Source: Balanoglossus misakiensis
Taxonomy: Eukaryota > Hemichordata
Length of the DNA stretch: 64,000 nucleotides
Assembly (NCBI GenBank): GCA_040954595.2
Contig: CM082582.2
Coordinates: 1,178,001 to 1,242,000, forward strand
Reading direction: 5' to 3'
Part shown: positions 10,448 to 23,991 of the stretch, piece by piece
How positions within the stretch are numbered: position 1 is the first letter of the stretch
Layout: each line of letters opens with the position of its first letter
Position numbers and translations under genes: made by a program
Notes under the pieces: generated by a model
Told to the model about the DNA's origin: nothing
The model's input: only the letters and a program-made list of their open reading frames with translations
Databases searched by the model: none

Positions 10448-11324
10448 GGATTGTTGAACTTTAATTCATGCAGTTTGTTGTTACGGCCGGTCGTCCTCCG
10501 GACGTTTACCTCATCGGCTTCTGTGGGGAATCAGCCACGTCCGAAAGCTGACGGCGTACATTCTCTTCATCTCCTTCTCCACCCAACATATTCATAAAGT
10601 CCGAGAGAGGTACCCGGCAGATCGTAAACCTTTCGTAGACAGAGACTTGCAAGAAGTTTTCCGAGTAACACAAAGTTCTGGTTTATTACTGGTCACACGT
10701 AAGAATTACACGACTCGATCCATGCTCGTTGACTCCCATCACGGATCTCCGGTGATAAATGTGTGATCTCAAATTTCACCACACCTTATTAATACGTTAG
10801 TCAAGTATTAAGTCATAAAAGGAACACGTCATCTTGATATTTCTTAAACATGAACTTAGCGCGTGATATCTCTATCTCGTTCTGACATGTATCAATTACA
10901 CAATGTTGTTTACTCTGGGTCAAGTACCAATGTCAATACTGGACTAAAACCATATAAGTGAACGACTTCTTACATAATCATAAACAAGATCTATGATCGT
11001 TAAAACTCAATCGTGACACTTGTATTACCGCTGGTTTCTCATGATTGTTCATGCATCGGGGAATCTGTAGCGATGAGGTAACGGGCTCTGACGAGAACCG
11101 TGATCCACGGAGAAACGTATTTGATTTACGTTCATTTATTGTCCGGAATTATTATAGTACATCAAATACGCCCAGTAAAGTACATGAGGAAGGGAACGAG
11201 CTCAGTAGCCTGAGGTACTCCCATCTCCCGTTAGATTATTCTCCCCTAACTTTGGAAACAAAGTTCTCTTATGATTACTTTTCTCAAGGCGTGGTTAACC
11301 ATGTAAAATATCACAAATACATGT
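10448..11324. other. Unassigned DNA between RT fragment and satellite
   Basis: The first 300 bp have higher GC and may belong to the same dead retroelement, but no motif confirms it. A 93-residue open frame at 11045-11326 has no recognisable features and runs into the satellite. Confidence 0.35.
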
Positions 11325-14132
11325 AGTGGCCAGTGTCGTGCCCATTAATTTTGAGTGTTTGGTGGGGTCAACATTTGCGTCAACATTGATTAACCAGGCC
11401 ATGCAGAGCTAGTGGCCAGTGTCGTGCCCATTAATTTTGAGTGTTTGGTGGGGTCAACCTTTGCGTCAACATTGATTAACCAGGCCATGCAGAGCTAGTG
11501 GCCAGTGTCGTGCCCATTAATTTTGAGTGTTTGGTGGGGTCAACCTTTGCGTCAACATTGATTAACCAGGCCATGCAGAGCTAGTGGCCAGTGTCGTGCC
11601 CATTAATTTTGAGTGTTTGGTGGGGTCAACCTTTGCGTCAACATTGATTAACCAGGCCATGCAGAGCTAGTGGCCAGTGTCGTGCCCATTAATTTTGAGT
11701 GTTTGGTGGGGTCAACCTTTGCGTCAACATTGATTAACCAGGCCATGCAGAGCTAGTGGCCAGTGTCGTGCCCATTAATTTTGAGTGTTTGGTGGGGTCA
11801 ACCTTTGCGTCAACACTGATTAACCATGCCATGCAGAGCTAGTAGCCAGTGTCGTGCCCATTAATTTTGAGTGTTTGGTGGGGTCAACCTTTGCGTCAAC
11901 ATTGATTAACCAGGCCATGCAGAGCTAGTGGCCAGTGTCGTGCCCATTAATTTTGAGTGTTTGGTGGGGTCAACCTTTGCGTCAACATTGATTAACCAGG
12001 CCATGCAGAGCTAGTGGCCAGTGTCGTGCCCATTAATTTTGAGTGTTTGGTGGGGTCAACCTTTGCGTCAACATTGATTAACCAGGCCATGCAGAGCTAG
12101 TGGCCAGTGTCGTGCCCATTAATTTTGAGTGTTTGGTGGGGTCAACCTTTGCGTCAACATTGATAAACCAGGCCATGCAGAGCTAGTGGCCAGTGTCGTT
12201 CCCATTAATTTTGAGTGTTTGGTGGGGTCAACCTTTGCGTCAACATTGATTAACCAGGCCAGAGCTTAGTGGCCAGTGTCGTGCCCATCAATTTTGAGTG
12301 TTTGGTGGGGTCAACCCTTGCGTCAACCTTGATTAGCCAGGCCAGAGCTTAGTGGCCAGTGTCGCGCCCATTAATTTTGAGTGTTTGATGGGGTCAACCC
12401 TTGCGTCAACCTGGATTAGCCAGGCCAGAGCTAGTGGCCAGTGTCGTGCCCATCAATTTTGAGTGTTTGGTGGGGTCAACCCTTGCGTCAACATTGATTA
12501 GCCAGGCCAGAGCTAGTGGCCAGTGTCGTGCCCATCAATTTTGAGTGTTTGGTGGGGTCAACCCTTGCGTCAACCTTGATTAGCCAGGCCAGAGCTAGTG
12601 GCCAGTGTCGTGCCCATCAATTATGAGTGTTTGGTGGGGTCAACCCTTGCGTCAACATTGATTAGCCAGGCCAGAGCTAGTGGCCAGTGTCGTGCCCATC
12701 AATTATGAGTGTTTGGTGGGGTCAACCCTTGCGTCAACATTGATTAGCCAGGCCAGAGCTTAGTGGCCAGTGTTGCGCCCATTAATTTTGAGTGTTTGGT
12801 GGGGTAAACCCTTGCGTCAACCTTGATTAGCCAGGCCAGAGCTAGTGGCCAGTGTCGTGCCCATCAATTTTGAGTGTTTGGTGGGGTCAACCTTTGCGTC
12901 AACCTTGATTAGCCAGGCCAGAGCTAGTGGCCAGTGTCGTGCCCATCAATTTTGAGTGTTTGGTGGGGTCAACCCTTGCGTCAACATTGATTAGCCAGGC
13001 CAGAGCTAGTGGCCAGTGTCGCGCCCATTAATTTTGAGTGTTTGGTGGGATCAACCTTTGCGTCAACCTTGATTAGCCAGGCCATGCAGAGCTAGTGGCC
13101 AGTGTCGTGCCCATCAATTTTGAGTGTTTGGTGGGGTCAACCTTTGCGTCAACCTTGATTAGCCAGGCCATGCAGAGCTAGTGGCCAGTGTCGTGCCCAT
13201 CAATTTTGAGTGTTTGGTGGGTCAACCTTTGCGTCAACCTTGATTAGCCAGGCCATGCAGAGCTAGTGGCCAGTGTCGTGCCCATCAATTTTGAGTGTTT
13301 GGTGGGGTCAACCTTTGCGTCAACCTTGATTAACCAGGCCATGCAGAGCTAGTGGCCAGTGTCGTGCCCATCAATTTTGAGTGTTTGGTGGGGTCAACCT
13401 TTGCGTCAACATTGATTAACCAGGCCATGCAGAGCTAGTGGCCAGTGTCGTGCCCATCAATTTTAAGTGTTTGGTGGGGTCAACCTTTGCGTCAACATTG
13501 ATTAACCAGGCCATGCAGAGCTAGTGGCCAGTGTCGTGCCCATCAATTTTGAGTGTTTGGTGGGTTCAACCTTTGCGTCAACATTGCTTAACCAGGCCAT
13601 GCAGAGCTACATTGTAGTGGCCAGTGTCGTGCCCATCAATTTTGAGTGTTTGGTGGGGTCAACCTTTGCGTCAACATTGATTAACCAGGCCATGCAGAGC
13701 TAGTGGCCAGTGTCGTGCCCATCAATTTTGAGTGTTTGGTGGGTTCAACCTTTGCGTCAACATTGATTAACCAGGCCATGCAGAGCTAGTGGCCAGTGTC
13801 GTGCCCATCAATTTTGAGTGTTTGGTGGGGTCAACCTTTGCGTCAACATTGATTAACCAGGCCATGCAGAGCTAGTGGCCAGTGTCGTGCCCATCAATTT
13901 TGAGTGTTTGGTGGGGTCAACCTTTGCGTCAACATTGATTAACCAGGCCATGCAGAGCTAGTGGCCAGTGTCGTGCCCATCAATTTTGAGTGTTTGGTGG
14001 GGTCAACCTTTGCATCAACATTGATTAACCAGGCCATGCAGAGCTAGTGGCCAGTGTCGTGCCCATTAATTTTGAGTGTTTGGTAGGGTCAACCTTTGCG
14101 TCAACATTGATTAACCAGGCCATGCAGAGCTA
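11325..14132. repeat. 86-bp satellite array, 33 copies
   Basis: Units start with AGTGGCCAGTGTCGTGCCCA and repeat every 86 bp from 11325. Ten consecutive units (about 12185-13007) are 82-83 bp because ATGC is missing from CCAGGCCATGCAGAGC; they also mostly carry CATCAA for CATTAA and AGCCAGG for AACCAGG. Units from 13008 return to 86 bp. The last unit ends at AGAGCTA next to the giant inverted repeat. No open frame is conserved. Confidence 0.97.
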
Positions 14133-14740
14133 CATGTATGTTGCCTGTAAGGCACACATCTCCAATTGGTACATTGGGCCTATCATACTGTACATGTACA
14201 ACTAGGAAAATGTACTTCATCATATTTCCATAGTCAGCAGCTTCAAGAACATGTTGCCTTCTCTATATGAATGTTTAGACTAAAAAGAAGTATAAGAAGA
14301 ATAAAGTTGTCCAATTATTGTTGGCAGGGGGTGGGGATGTGTGCTCCCATACAAATGTATATGGGTATGTACTCTTTAAGAAAAACGTTCATATGCAAGA
14401 GAAAAATGGTAAATGACAAAGAAAATTTGATTGGTATTACAATAGGTCGGGTTTTTGGCATTTACACATATTGATGTTATCAACCGGGAAGCACACTACG
14501 TGCTGAAAATAATTGGAGACCTCTCGCCCGGGGTGTCGGCCAGTGGCCACATACATTTCCAGTCCTAAACCTTGCATCAGTTCTGTGGTGCGGATTAAGA
14601 AATAAGATTGGCGCTACAATATGCCCACTTAGTTTGAAATGGATTCTGCATATATACATGTAAACACATTGAAAATGAGATATTACACATATAATCATGG
14701 GACAAGAAGGGCAAAAATTAAATTATCCAGCAGGTGCTCG

Positions 14741-15540
14741 AATTATGCAAATTAGAACAGTTGTCTAATATTGCCATGTCAACCACGTTGAAATTGTTTT
14801 AGGTACCCATATTAATTAAAACCGTGAAAATGCGATATTACACACCATATAAGACAAACCAGGGAAATTTACATGTTAGAGAAGTTTGTCGGCCATTTTG
14901 GATTATGCAAATTAGTACAGTTGTCTAATATTGCCATGTCAACCACGCTGAAATTGTTTTAGTTACCCATATTGATGAAAACCCTGCAAATGCGATTTTA
15001 GGCACCATATAAGACAAAACAGGGAAATTTACATTTAAGAAGAGTTTGGTGGCCATTTTGGATTATGCAAATTAGAACAGCTGTCTAATATTGCCATGTC
15101 AACGACGTTGAAATTGTTTTAGGTACCCATATTGATAAAAACCCTGCAAATGCGATATTACACACTATTAAAGACAACCATAGTAAATTTACATGTTAGA
15201 GAAGTTTGTCGGCCATTCTAGATCATGCAAATTAGAACAGCTGTCTAACATTGCAATGTCAACCACGTTGAAATTGTTTTAGGTACCCATATTGATGAAA
15301 ACCCTTCAAATGCGATACTACACACTATTTAAGACGACCATAGGAAATTTACATGTTAGAGGAGTTTGGCGGCCATTTTGGACTATGCAAATGAGAAGAG
15401 TTGAACAAAAAATGCCATATTTGCAATGCTGTTGTCTTGTTTTGGGTGCCTATGTTAAGGCTTGAAAATGAAAGCTTATTCACCATTTTGGCACAAACAG
15501 TGCCGAGAAGGTGTTCCAATGTAACTTAGAAGAGTTGCCA
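14741..15540. repeat. 160-bp tandem repeat at outer part of left arm
   Basis: ATGCAAATTAG-type blocks recur at 14741, 14901, 15061, 15221 and 15381, exactly 160 bp apart, each followed by a TATTGCCATGTCAACCACG-like block and TTTTAGGTACCCATATT. The last copy is diverged. Each unit contains ATGCAAAT, the octamer bound by POU factors. Two to three reverse-complement units lie at 40760-41010 in the right arm. Confidence 0.9.
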
Positions 15541-15849
15541 TATTTGCAATACAGTTATATTGTTTAAGGTATGAATGCAAATCCTGAATATTAGATTTAT
15601 AACAATTTCATTGGAAAGAACATTTGTAGGTTCATCATTGACCCCATAGGACTGTCAACTCGACTACAGACAGTCTCGATGAACACAAGACATGATCCCA
15701 ATTTGCAAGCTGAGTTGAAACTGACTGCTGCAGTAACTTTAGCTCTGGGAATGTCTTGTGTGATTTAAAGCAATTGATGACCAAATTTAACACAGTTTCT
15801 CTGAGGTAACCACTTAGCTTTCGTGACTGGTTGTTTAAGAATCCAAAAA

Positions 15850-16720
15850 ACATGAATTCTACCCAATGAATTCAACCCTTAGAATTTCACAACTGTAACA
15901 CAGTTTGCAGTCATGCACAAAAGTGTGTATCATACACATAAGAAATTTCTCACATGTATTTTTATGATGGCAATGCATTTGACTGTAAACAAACATTGAC
16001 ATCAGTCAGTAGCGCTATTTTGTCAGTGAAATGGCTTCATCATCATCCCTCCAACCAAAGTTGAAACTGAGTTGCAAATATTGCACAGCTTGAAATCATA
16101 AAATGTTGCAAAATTGAACCAACAGTTCGGTCAATGATCAAGTTCTTACAGCTATTATTAGAACCAGACAATCTCAGCGAACAAGAGACATGGGCCTTAT
16201 TTGCAAGTCGAGTTAGAACTGCCTTTGCCTGCCCACGGACGCCCCAGTTTCAGCAAAAATTATTGCATTAAAATGTGAGTATGGAGAACTATGCTCTGTG
16301 TTCCTTTTGTTAGCTTACATAGCTGTTGTCATTCTAGTTTTTCCTCTGTCCTGTGAACAGAGTTTCAGTTGCGAAAACCGACAGTTCTTAAAGTACAAAA
16401 GTACACCTAAATTGCCTCGGTGATGAGCATGCAGAATTTATCTGATGCTTTTTACTGGCAGAAGGACCCCACCAGTTGCAGATTGTCAATTCCATGGCAC
16501 AAGGGAATTTACGCTTTGCGTTCAAATATAAATAATTAAAACCTGTTTAATTTTTCTATATGTTCTTTAGTGATGATTCAAAAGTATTATGACTGCTAGT
16601 GTGATTAATATTCTATTTTCAAAATGTGTTTCTCTTAATGATTATGAATACATCAAAATTTATGCTTTAAAATTAAATCATTATACCTGAAATATTGCAA
16701 ATATTTGGAGGGTTGCATTT
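15850..16720. repeat. Sub-arm module, copy A (+)
   Basis: One of four copies of a 0.7-1.5 kb module. It runs from GAATTCTACC through GCAATGCATTTGACTGT and CATCATCATCCCTCCAACC to the GGGAATTTACGCTTTGCG block. Copy B (22740-23470) is inverted, C (31400-32150) direct, D (39070-40620) inverted, so each arm is itself bounded by inverted modules. Confidence 0.85.
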
Positions 16721-17867
16721 AATTTGAAGTTCTCGATCAAAGTTTTAGGCATAAAAAAGGTGCTACACCCCCGAAAAATTGGTAGCTATGAATTCAATTC
16801 AAAGAGTGTTGTAATGTCTGTTTTGCAACAGGGTGCCAGTTCAACAAAGCGCATGAGGATAGTAAATCACCTTTGTGAATTTTGTGCACCACAGTAAGAA
16901 TTCCCTAGAAACTGCAAACTAAATTGCAAAGCAATCAGACAAAAATGGCAGTAATTGCCAAAAAAAAAAAAAAAATATTGTCACTTCCATCACTGGGTTT
17001 GTTAAATTGTCATAAAATCACACCTAAGAACATGCAAACCAAATTTTAAAAAAAATGTGGGTTGAGGTTTCTGAGTATATGACGACCAAAATCACCCCAA
17101 AATATACTTCAAAAATGAAAAATAAAATCTGTATAAAGTCTCAATAACATAAATACACACCAATTTCTAAAGCAATCTGACCAGTACCTTCTTGAGTTTC
17201 TGAGTTTAGAACAATTTCACATTGGTCCCAATGGTATATTGACATATACAAAATTGGACCTAAAGAGTAAAACACATTTCAAAGATTTTACAATTAAAGC
17301 CTCACAAGCTGCCAAATTTTACACATCTTTTTCCACAATAACATTTTTCAAATCATCCACCTATCCTTTAAAATCAGCACCATTGAGCCATATTACTTGA
17401 ATTTGCATGGGGTTTGTCATCTCTCTGCGATGTGTACCCTCCATATGGAGGCTGATTAAAACAGGTGTGGCGCTCGTTTAATATCTGACTTCTTTAAATT
17501 GCAACATACAGGCACATTCATTAGTCAATAAAATGTTCATGTATACCTATCAGTCAGTTTGTTTAGATGAACAAATCTAAGATGGAAAGTAATATCATGA
17601 AAATACTGAAAGATTGGAAACTCTGAGTTTGAGTCTAAGGATAACAAGGGAACCTCTCTACTATTTGACGCACCAAAGCTATGAAAAACTTCCTTCTTTC
17701 CCTCAAATATTTTTTATGAATATGTTCTACTCCGTGATTAAAATTTCCCTTTTACCAAATGTACATATGTAAGAGACGTGATTTTTTCAGCAAAATTTCA
17801 AATGGCCTAGGGTGACTTTTTACCTACTTACCCATATTGGGTAGCATGAAACACAGAATGGCATACC

Positions 17868-19065
17868 AGTGGGTTAGAGATACAGCGTTTTATATTAACA
17901 TGAATTAACATGAAACTAAAAATTTGATGGTTTACTTAGGACTGCCTTGATCCATGGTAACCTCATTAAATATGTACATATCTAATTCTAGGCTATCCAG
18001 TTGCGGTAGAAACCTGGACATGGACAACTTTGGGGTCAAAATCTTTTGACAAAATGTTGGGTGATCTTGGGTAAACTTTGACCTACATTCCTATATCTTG
18101 GCATCCGGCACAGATACATCCCTGACACTTGGAGTGATGGAACTGCATAATGGAGTATTATGTCTCAGCTAGTCACAGTGCTTTTGCTGTGTTTTATGTC
18201 TTTTATTCAGCCAAATTAGATGTTTTTCATTACACATTGGCTGTGTTTGCCAGTACTTTTTAGCTGGTCACACTGCCTTAACACAATGTATTCTCAAAAT
18301 ACTCTGCAATCTTTATGAAGCATATACAGCAGACAAAGTTGTGGTAAGACTAAACTTGCCCTTCTTTGTGATTAAAGCATGACCGGCCTGTCTTAGGTGG
18401 CCCCTACCTAGGGGCTTTACCCGTCATTGGCTCACAGTCTGAGAAATCAGCTCTGCAGGGAAGTTAACGATGTAACCCACCATTAAAGCTTGGATTTCCG
18501 CTTTTTGTATTTGATGCCTGGCTGAGGCCTTCTTAGGATCTACCCAACGCTGAGTAGGCTATCCCGTCATTGGCACACAGTCTCAGGGAGGGAGTCAAAA
18601 GTTCAGTATACCATCAAAGCCTTTATATTGTCCATTCTTTTTAAGAGAAGGCTGGCTGCTGTAGAAAAATGTTGATCTCAAATTTATCATGTCCAAAAAG
18701 CCAGACTTCCAGCCCTATTGGTTAGGCTGGCATTAGGTAAGTACATAATTAATGAGGCAAGACATAATACTCAATCAAATAGTTCCATCACTCCAAGTGT
18801 CAAGGTTGTATCTGCTCCGGATGCTAAAATATAGGAATGTAGGTCAAAGTTTACCCAAGATCACACAAATGTTTGTCAAAAGATTTTGACCCCGAAGTTG
18901 TCCATGTCCAGGTTTCTACTTCAGCTGAATAGCCTAGAATTAGATATGCACATATTTAACGAGGTTACCATTGCTCAGGGGGGTCTTAAATTAACCATCA
19001 AATTTTAGTTTCATATTAATGCATATTAATATAAAACACTGTATCTCTAACCCTACAGGTAAGCC
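17868..19065. repeat. Nested foldback in left arm
   Basis: About 290-bp inverted ends (17868-18160 and 18775-19065; shared GTAGGTCAAAGTTTACCCAA and CCTGGACATGGACAACT) surround a 600-bp loop with CTAGGGGCTTTACCCGTCAT. The same structure occurs in the right arm at 33985-35175 with the loop inverted, as expected for an inverted arm. Confidence 0.85.
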
Positions 19066-19603
19066 TAGAATTAGGTACATGTACATGCGTAAGTTTTTGA
19101 CAAGACAGTTAAGCTGTAATATATGTACATGAACCTTGACAATTGACTTAAAATAACATAAAGGCAGAACTGATACTGATTGGAGATAGATATTACTAAT
19201 GACAGTGATGTTAATTACACCAGGAATGTTTGTCTTAGTATACGGTAGCTAACCGACTGCTTGAGGTTAAGTAATGAAAGTGCCCACTTGCGATTCACCT
19301 TCAAATAGCTACTTAGTCTTTGGTACATGTACATTGTTTTTCCAATGATTAGACAAAGGATATACATACGTGTAATTAAGGTTGGGTAGCATTTTCAATG
19401 TAATAAGCCCTGCCTTCACTATAATCTTACACCAAATCAACACTGTTCAGTAATGTGATAGGCTTCAAAGCGACGCTAGTTACATCATAATTCCCAGCAA
19501 GGGGTATTAGTTTATTGGGCAAGTGGCATGAGTGAGGCCAGACATTAGTTTTGGAAGCAAAGCGGACAGAACACTGCCGGGCATAGACTAGGTAGTTCTG
19601 AAT

Positions 19604-20991
19604 AGTCATGTTTCATAAGTCAGGTCCATGACATATGTACCGACATCTGTGATTGGTCCATCTGGTAATCTTAGGTCCACTTGAGGCACGGTGATTGGAG
19701 GGACCTTATGTGTTAGGTCTTATTATTATGTATTATTCACTAGACCTTGTAGGTTAGGTCTTATTACTATGTATTATTCACTTTACAGCTCCCTGATTGG
19801 TTAATGTGTAGGTCTCCAATTTTCACTGCCTCGTTATGCAAAGTCTTTTGTCCTTCTGAATACAGTTGTCGTATTCTGTCTGGCATGCTGCCTGCGCGTT
19901 GTCGAAGCTCGATCCCAGTGTATAAAGAAAGGCACTCATATAATGATTGGATTTAACCTTTCCTTCACTATTCATGGCATTTTTTTGTGATACTGTGAAC
20001 TAGATACTCGAAATAAAAATTGCCAGGAGAATTTTTTTATTTTATTTCCAGTGGCGGTTTGTTGAAATGGGCTAGTGTTTTGTTACGTAATGCTTTTCAG
20101 CGCATCACTTCGTGTAACACCTGGCTGAATACGAAGTGTGTGCTATTCATTCGAGCAAACCAAAAATATCTTACAATAGAACTGTTTAGAATAGCATTGC
20201 ATTTCTTTAATTGGGATACCTCATTAGTTGCTTTACAGGTATGATTACTTTTATTGTACTTCTTTCACGAAGCTGCACCGTCATAGTTCCATTTTTATGA
20301 AAACAATATACGAATGTATAAACAGACAACGTACTCCTTTTCACAACATCTACGTCAAAACAAATTTACTTTAAAATAGTAAAACAACAATAATAATATT
20401 GATGATGAGAAGTAGGAGGGTGATTTAAGAAAATATACAACTGTTAGCAAAAATGCTTAGATGTGTTAATCAGATTTTCAAAGTCCATCTAAAAATCATT
20501 TAATCTTTCCAGGGTGCGGTTTATGTTGGAGATAGTATCAGTCAGGCTATTTCTCAGAAAATTAATGAATGATCTGCAGACATCCCGAATAATGTGTTAC
20601 CACAACGCTAGCCAGGAAGCACATGGGACATTTCACAATGAGGCAGTGAACACTGGGAGACCAGACTGACACGTTAACCAATCAGGGAGCTGTATGGTGA
20701 ATAAATACATATTAATATGACCTAACCTACAAGGTCCTGTATTATGAGGCAGTGAACACATGGGGGACCAGACTGACACGTTAACCAATCAGGGAGCTGT
20801 AAAGCGAAAAATGCATAGTAATAAGACCTAACCTACAAGGTCTAGTGAATAATACATAATAATAAGACCTAACCTACATGGTCCCTCCAATCAGCGTGCC
20901 GCAAGTGGACCTAAGAGAAGCGGATAAACCAATCAAAACATGCAATACATGTGTATAGGACGTGTAATGTAGGTCATTTTGAAACAGGACT
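19604..20991. mobile_element. Foldback element inserted in left arm only
   Basis: It starts AGTCATGTTTC and ends GAAACAGGACT (one mismatch between ends), with AAT on both sides (19601-19603, 20992-20994). The right arm has the uninterrupted site near 33450 (CACATTCAGAATTACC), so the insertion is post-duplication. Long inner inverted arms (about 19640-19845 and 20650-20930) carry several ATTGG/CCAAT motifs. A 74-residue open frame in the middle (20020-20244) is unrecognised. Confidence 0.82.
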
Positions 20992-21958
20992 AATGTGACC
21001 ATGGACGTTACCACATTAGACTCTGTATTGTAAGTTTCTGAAGAATCGCAAAAAATCATCAACAGTCTACATGTACTTCAACCTTGTGAGAAGTACTGTA
21101 TAACACACAGGATATACTAGTCACTGTTGGTCAGGTTATTACACACTGTGGTCCCATCTGGGGATTACACAAAATTAGGTATGTCTGTGTTCATGGGAAA
21201 AATCATGTGACATTGGCAAGCAGATATGACCTTCTGAGAGAACATTTCAAAGGAACCAGACAAGTATTTTAGGGAAAACAACATTCAACAATGACAAAAA
21301 CTGCCTCAAACCACATCTATCCAACTATCAACAAATTGTATAATATCTACTTCAATCACCACGCCTACCAAAGTTGAAAGCAATCTGACTAGTAGTTTCA
21401 AAGAATACAAATTGCAAAAATTGCCCCAAGACCACAATATGTAAATTTCACCAAAATGATATACAACATTACTTGGGTTACCTCTTGGAACAAGCATACC
21501 AAAATTTAAAAGCAATCTAAGGAGTTTCTCAGAAAATGAATTTTGACCAAAAATGACAGATTACAAATTCTGCGACAATTTAAACAAAACCAACTATGAT
21601 CACCTACCGGAAGTGTCATACTAAATTCTAAAGAAATCAGCCAATCTCTTTAAGAGGAAAAGATTTTTTTTCAAATGGTAAAACAAGACAAAATAATTGC
21701 ATAAAAAATAGACAATTCACGATATAAACTCAAAGTATATCAGGTATGATGACATTACCTACATGCATACAAATGTTCAAAGCAGTCTAACCAGTTGTTG
21801 AGTTTTGATCAATTCCACATATTTCACAGGTTATTTGCGTATTTTTGCAATGACAACTTCATTTAAGCAAAATCCCATCTACACACCAAAATAAAAAAAG
21901 CGTGGTTTCATGTTTTGGATCAGGGCAGACATACATCCATATATACATGTAACATGCA

Positions 21959-22034
21959 GACACACATGTACACACACACACAAACACATGCATACATGGC
22001 TGCATACATACATACATACATACATACATACATA
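21959..22034. repeat. (CA)n and (ACAT)n microsatellites
   Basis: A degenerate CA run at 21959-21990 followed by seven to eight CATA/ACAT units at 22003-22034. Confidence 0.85.
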
Positions 22035-22078
22035 GGGAAACGGTCTGGTAATCAATGTTGTGACACTAGCATTAGGCC

Positions 22079-22540
22079 TTAAACCCCGGTGCGGAAAGTA
22101 CTGGGGTTCGGATTAACGTGTGTTTGTACAGTTGTTTATTTGGGAGTGGTCGTCGTGCATAATAACTGTGTAATTGATCTCATGTACATAGAAAATAATT
22201 GAACACTTTACACCTCTATGCGATTGACAGCTGTTTGAATGGCGTGGTTATTGTTTCCCAGGGATGCTTCTGAAAAGCACTGAAACCAGATTTCTCCCAA
22301 AATCATCGTTGTTTCAAAAGCTCGTGTACTTTTTCATCGATAACTTTATGTTGTGTGTGTTTATAAAGCCAACCACTGTCGTTGTGTGGTGTAATTCTTT
22401 ATGCTTGGATCTGTTTGGGCCGATTTTCATAGAGCCAAGATCGTTAGAGCCAAGATCGTTGGTGTTGTCTGTTGTCAGTCAAACGGCATTAAGATTTGCA
22501 CTGATTTGGGGGGTCTTTTATACCACGCATCGGGGTTTAA
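22079..22540. mobile_element. TTAA-flanked MITE in left arm only
   Basis: The ends are TTAA-ACCCCGGTGCGG and CCACGCATCGGGGT-TTAA; the element proper is 454 bp. The right arm at 32337-32340 has a single TTAA in otherwise matching flanks (ATACATTAAGGCCTACTACC), an exact empty site. This is piggyBac-type target behaviour. A 139-residue open frame at 22264-22683 crosses the right boundary and is therefore not a gene. Confidence 0.9.
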
Positions 22541-22739
22541 TGTTTACGATATCAGGACAATTTATATCATATGAAGTTTTATGTATTCATAATTATTCAG
22601 AGAAGCAAATTTTTAAAAATGTGAAATTGTTATCAATCGGATGTGCACTGACAGCATGCTTATATGGAATACAGGTACTCTAACACAATCAGTCATAACA
22701 CTTTTGAATCATCAATAAATAACATATAGAATAATTTTA

Positions 22740-23470
22740 CAGGATTTAATTATTTATATTTGAACGCAAAGCGTAAATTCCCTTGTGCCATGGAATTCAC
22801 AATCTGCAACTGGTGGGGTCCTTCTGCCAGTAAGAAGCATCAGATAAATTCTGCATGCTCATCACCGAGGCAATTTAGGTGTACTTTTGTACTTTGAGAA
22901 CTGTCGGTTTTCGCAACTGAAACTCTGCTCACAGGACGGAGGAAAAACTAGAATGACAACAGCTATGTAAGCTAACAAAAGAAACACAGAGCATAGTTCT
23001 CCATACTCATATTTTAATGCAATAATTTTTGCTGAAATTGGGGCGTCCGTGGGCAGGCAAAGGCAGTTCTAACTCAACTTGCAAATCAGGCCCATGTCTC
23101 TTGTTCCCTGAGACTGTCTGGTTCTAATAATAGCTGTAAGAACATAATCGTTGACCAAAGGGTTGGTTCAATTTTGCAACATTTTATGATTTCAAGCTGT
23201 GCAATATTTGCAACTCTGTTTCAACTTTGGTTGGAGGGATGATGATGAAGCCATTTCACTGACAAAATAGCACTACTAACTGACATCCATATTTGTTTAC
23301 AGTCAAATGCATTGCCATCAGAAAAATGCATACGAAAAAATTCTTATGTGAATAATACACACTTTCTTGCACAACTGCAAACTCTGTCACATTTGTGAAA
23401 TTTTAAGGAAATTCATTCATTGGGTAGCTTTATGAATTCTTAAACAAACTTAGTCATGAAACCTAAATGG
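22740..23470. repeat. Sub-arm module, copy B (-)
   Basis: Reverse complement of 15850-16720; the shared block CAACTGGTGGGGTCCTTCTG at about 22807 pairs with the same block inverted at about 16462. Confidence 0.85.
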
Positions 23471-23991
23471 TTACCTTACACATCTGGCGGCTCGACTTCT
23501 GTGATATGATAGTCTTCAATTAATGTGTATGTGATTCCATACAAATCCATATGATTACCTGAACGTACAAAATAAATAAAAAATAAAAAATAAATTAAAA
23601 ATAAATAAGTATCTCATACATATGCATAAGTGCTTGTGATAAATATATCCTGTATTTAAATAAACCTGTCATTTATTGACCTCGTTTTCCTATTAACCCA
23701 AAGGACTAGATTGCACTGTAATATTATTACAGCTTCATTTCAATGCAACAGGTACACTACATCATATTGGAGCAAATATGCCAGCTCAACATTGATATAA
23801 AGAGTGTCAAAATATTGGTGGCTACAAAAGCTTGTGTCCCTTCAATCCATCCTCGCACTCAGGTGAAAACGAACGTCATTAGTTTTTGGGAAAAAACCTC
23901 TGAAATCAATTTCGGTGAGGCCAAATGTGTTCCAAAGGCAAACCGTTTCTGGTAAACAAATCAATGGCAAATAATTACTTCGGCGACATAC

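Noticed and set aside
11325-14132. Possible CRISPR-like array
   Set aside because: Units are contiguous with no unique spacers; this is a satellite, in a eukaryotic genome.
22264-22683. 139-residue open frame
   Set aside because: It crosses the right boundary of the TTAA element into arm sequence, so it did not exist before insertion.
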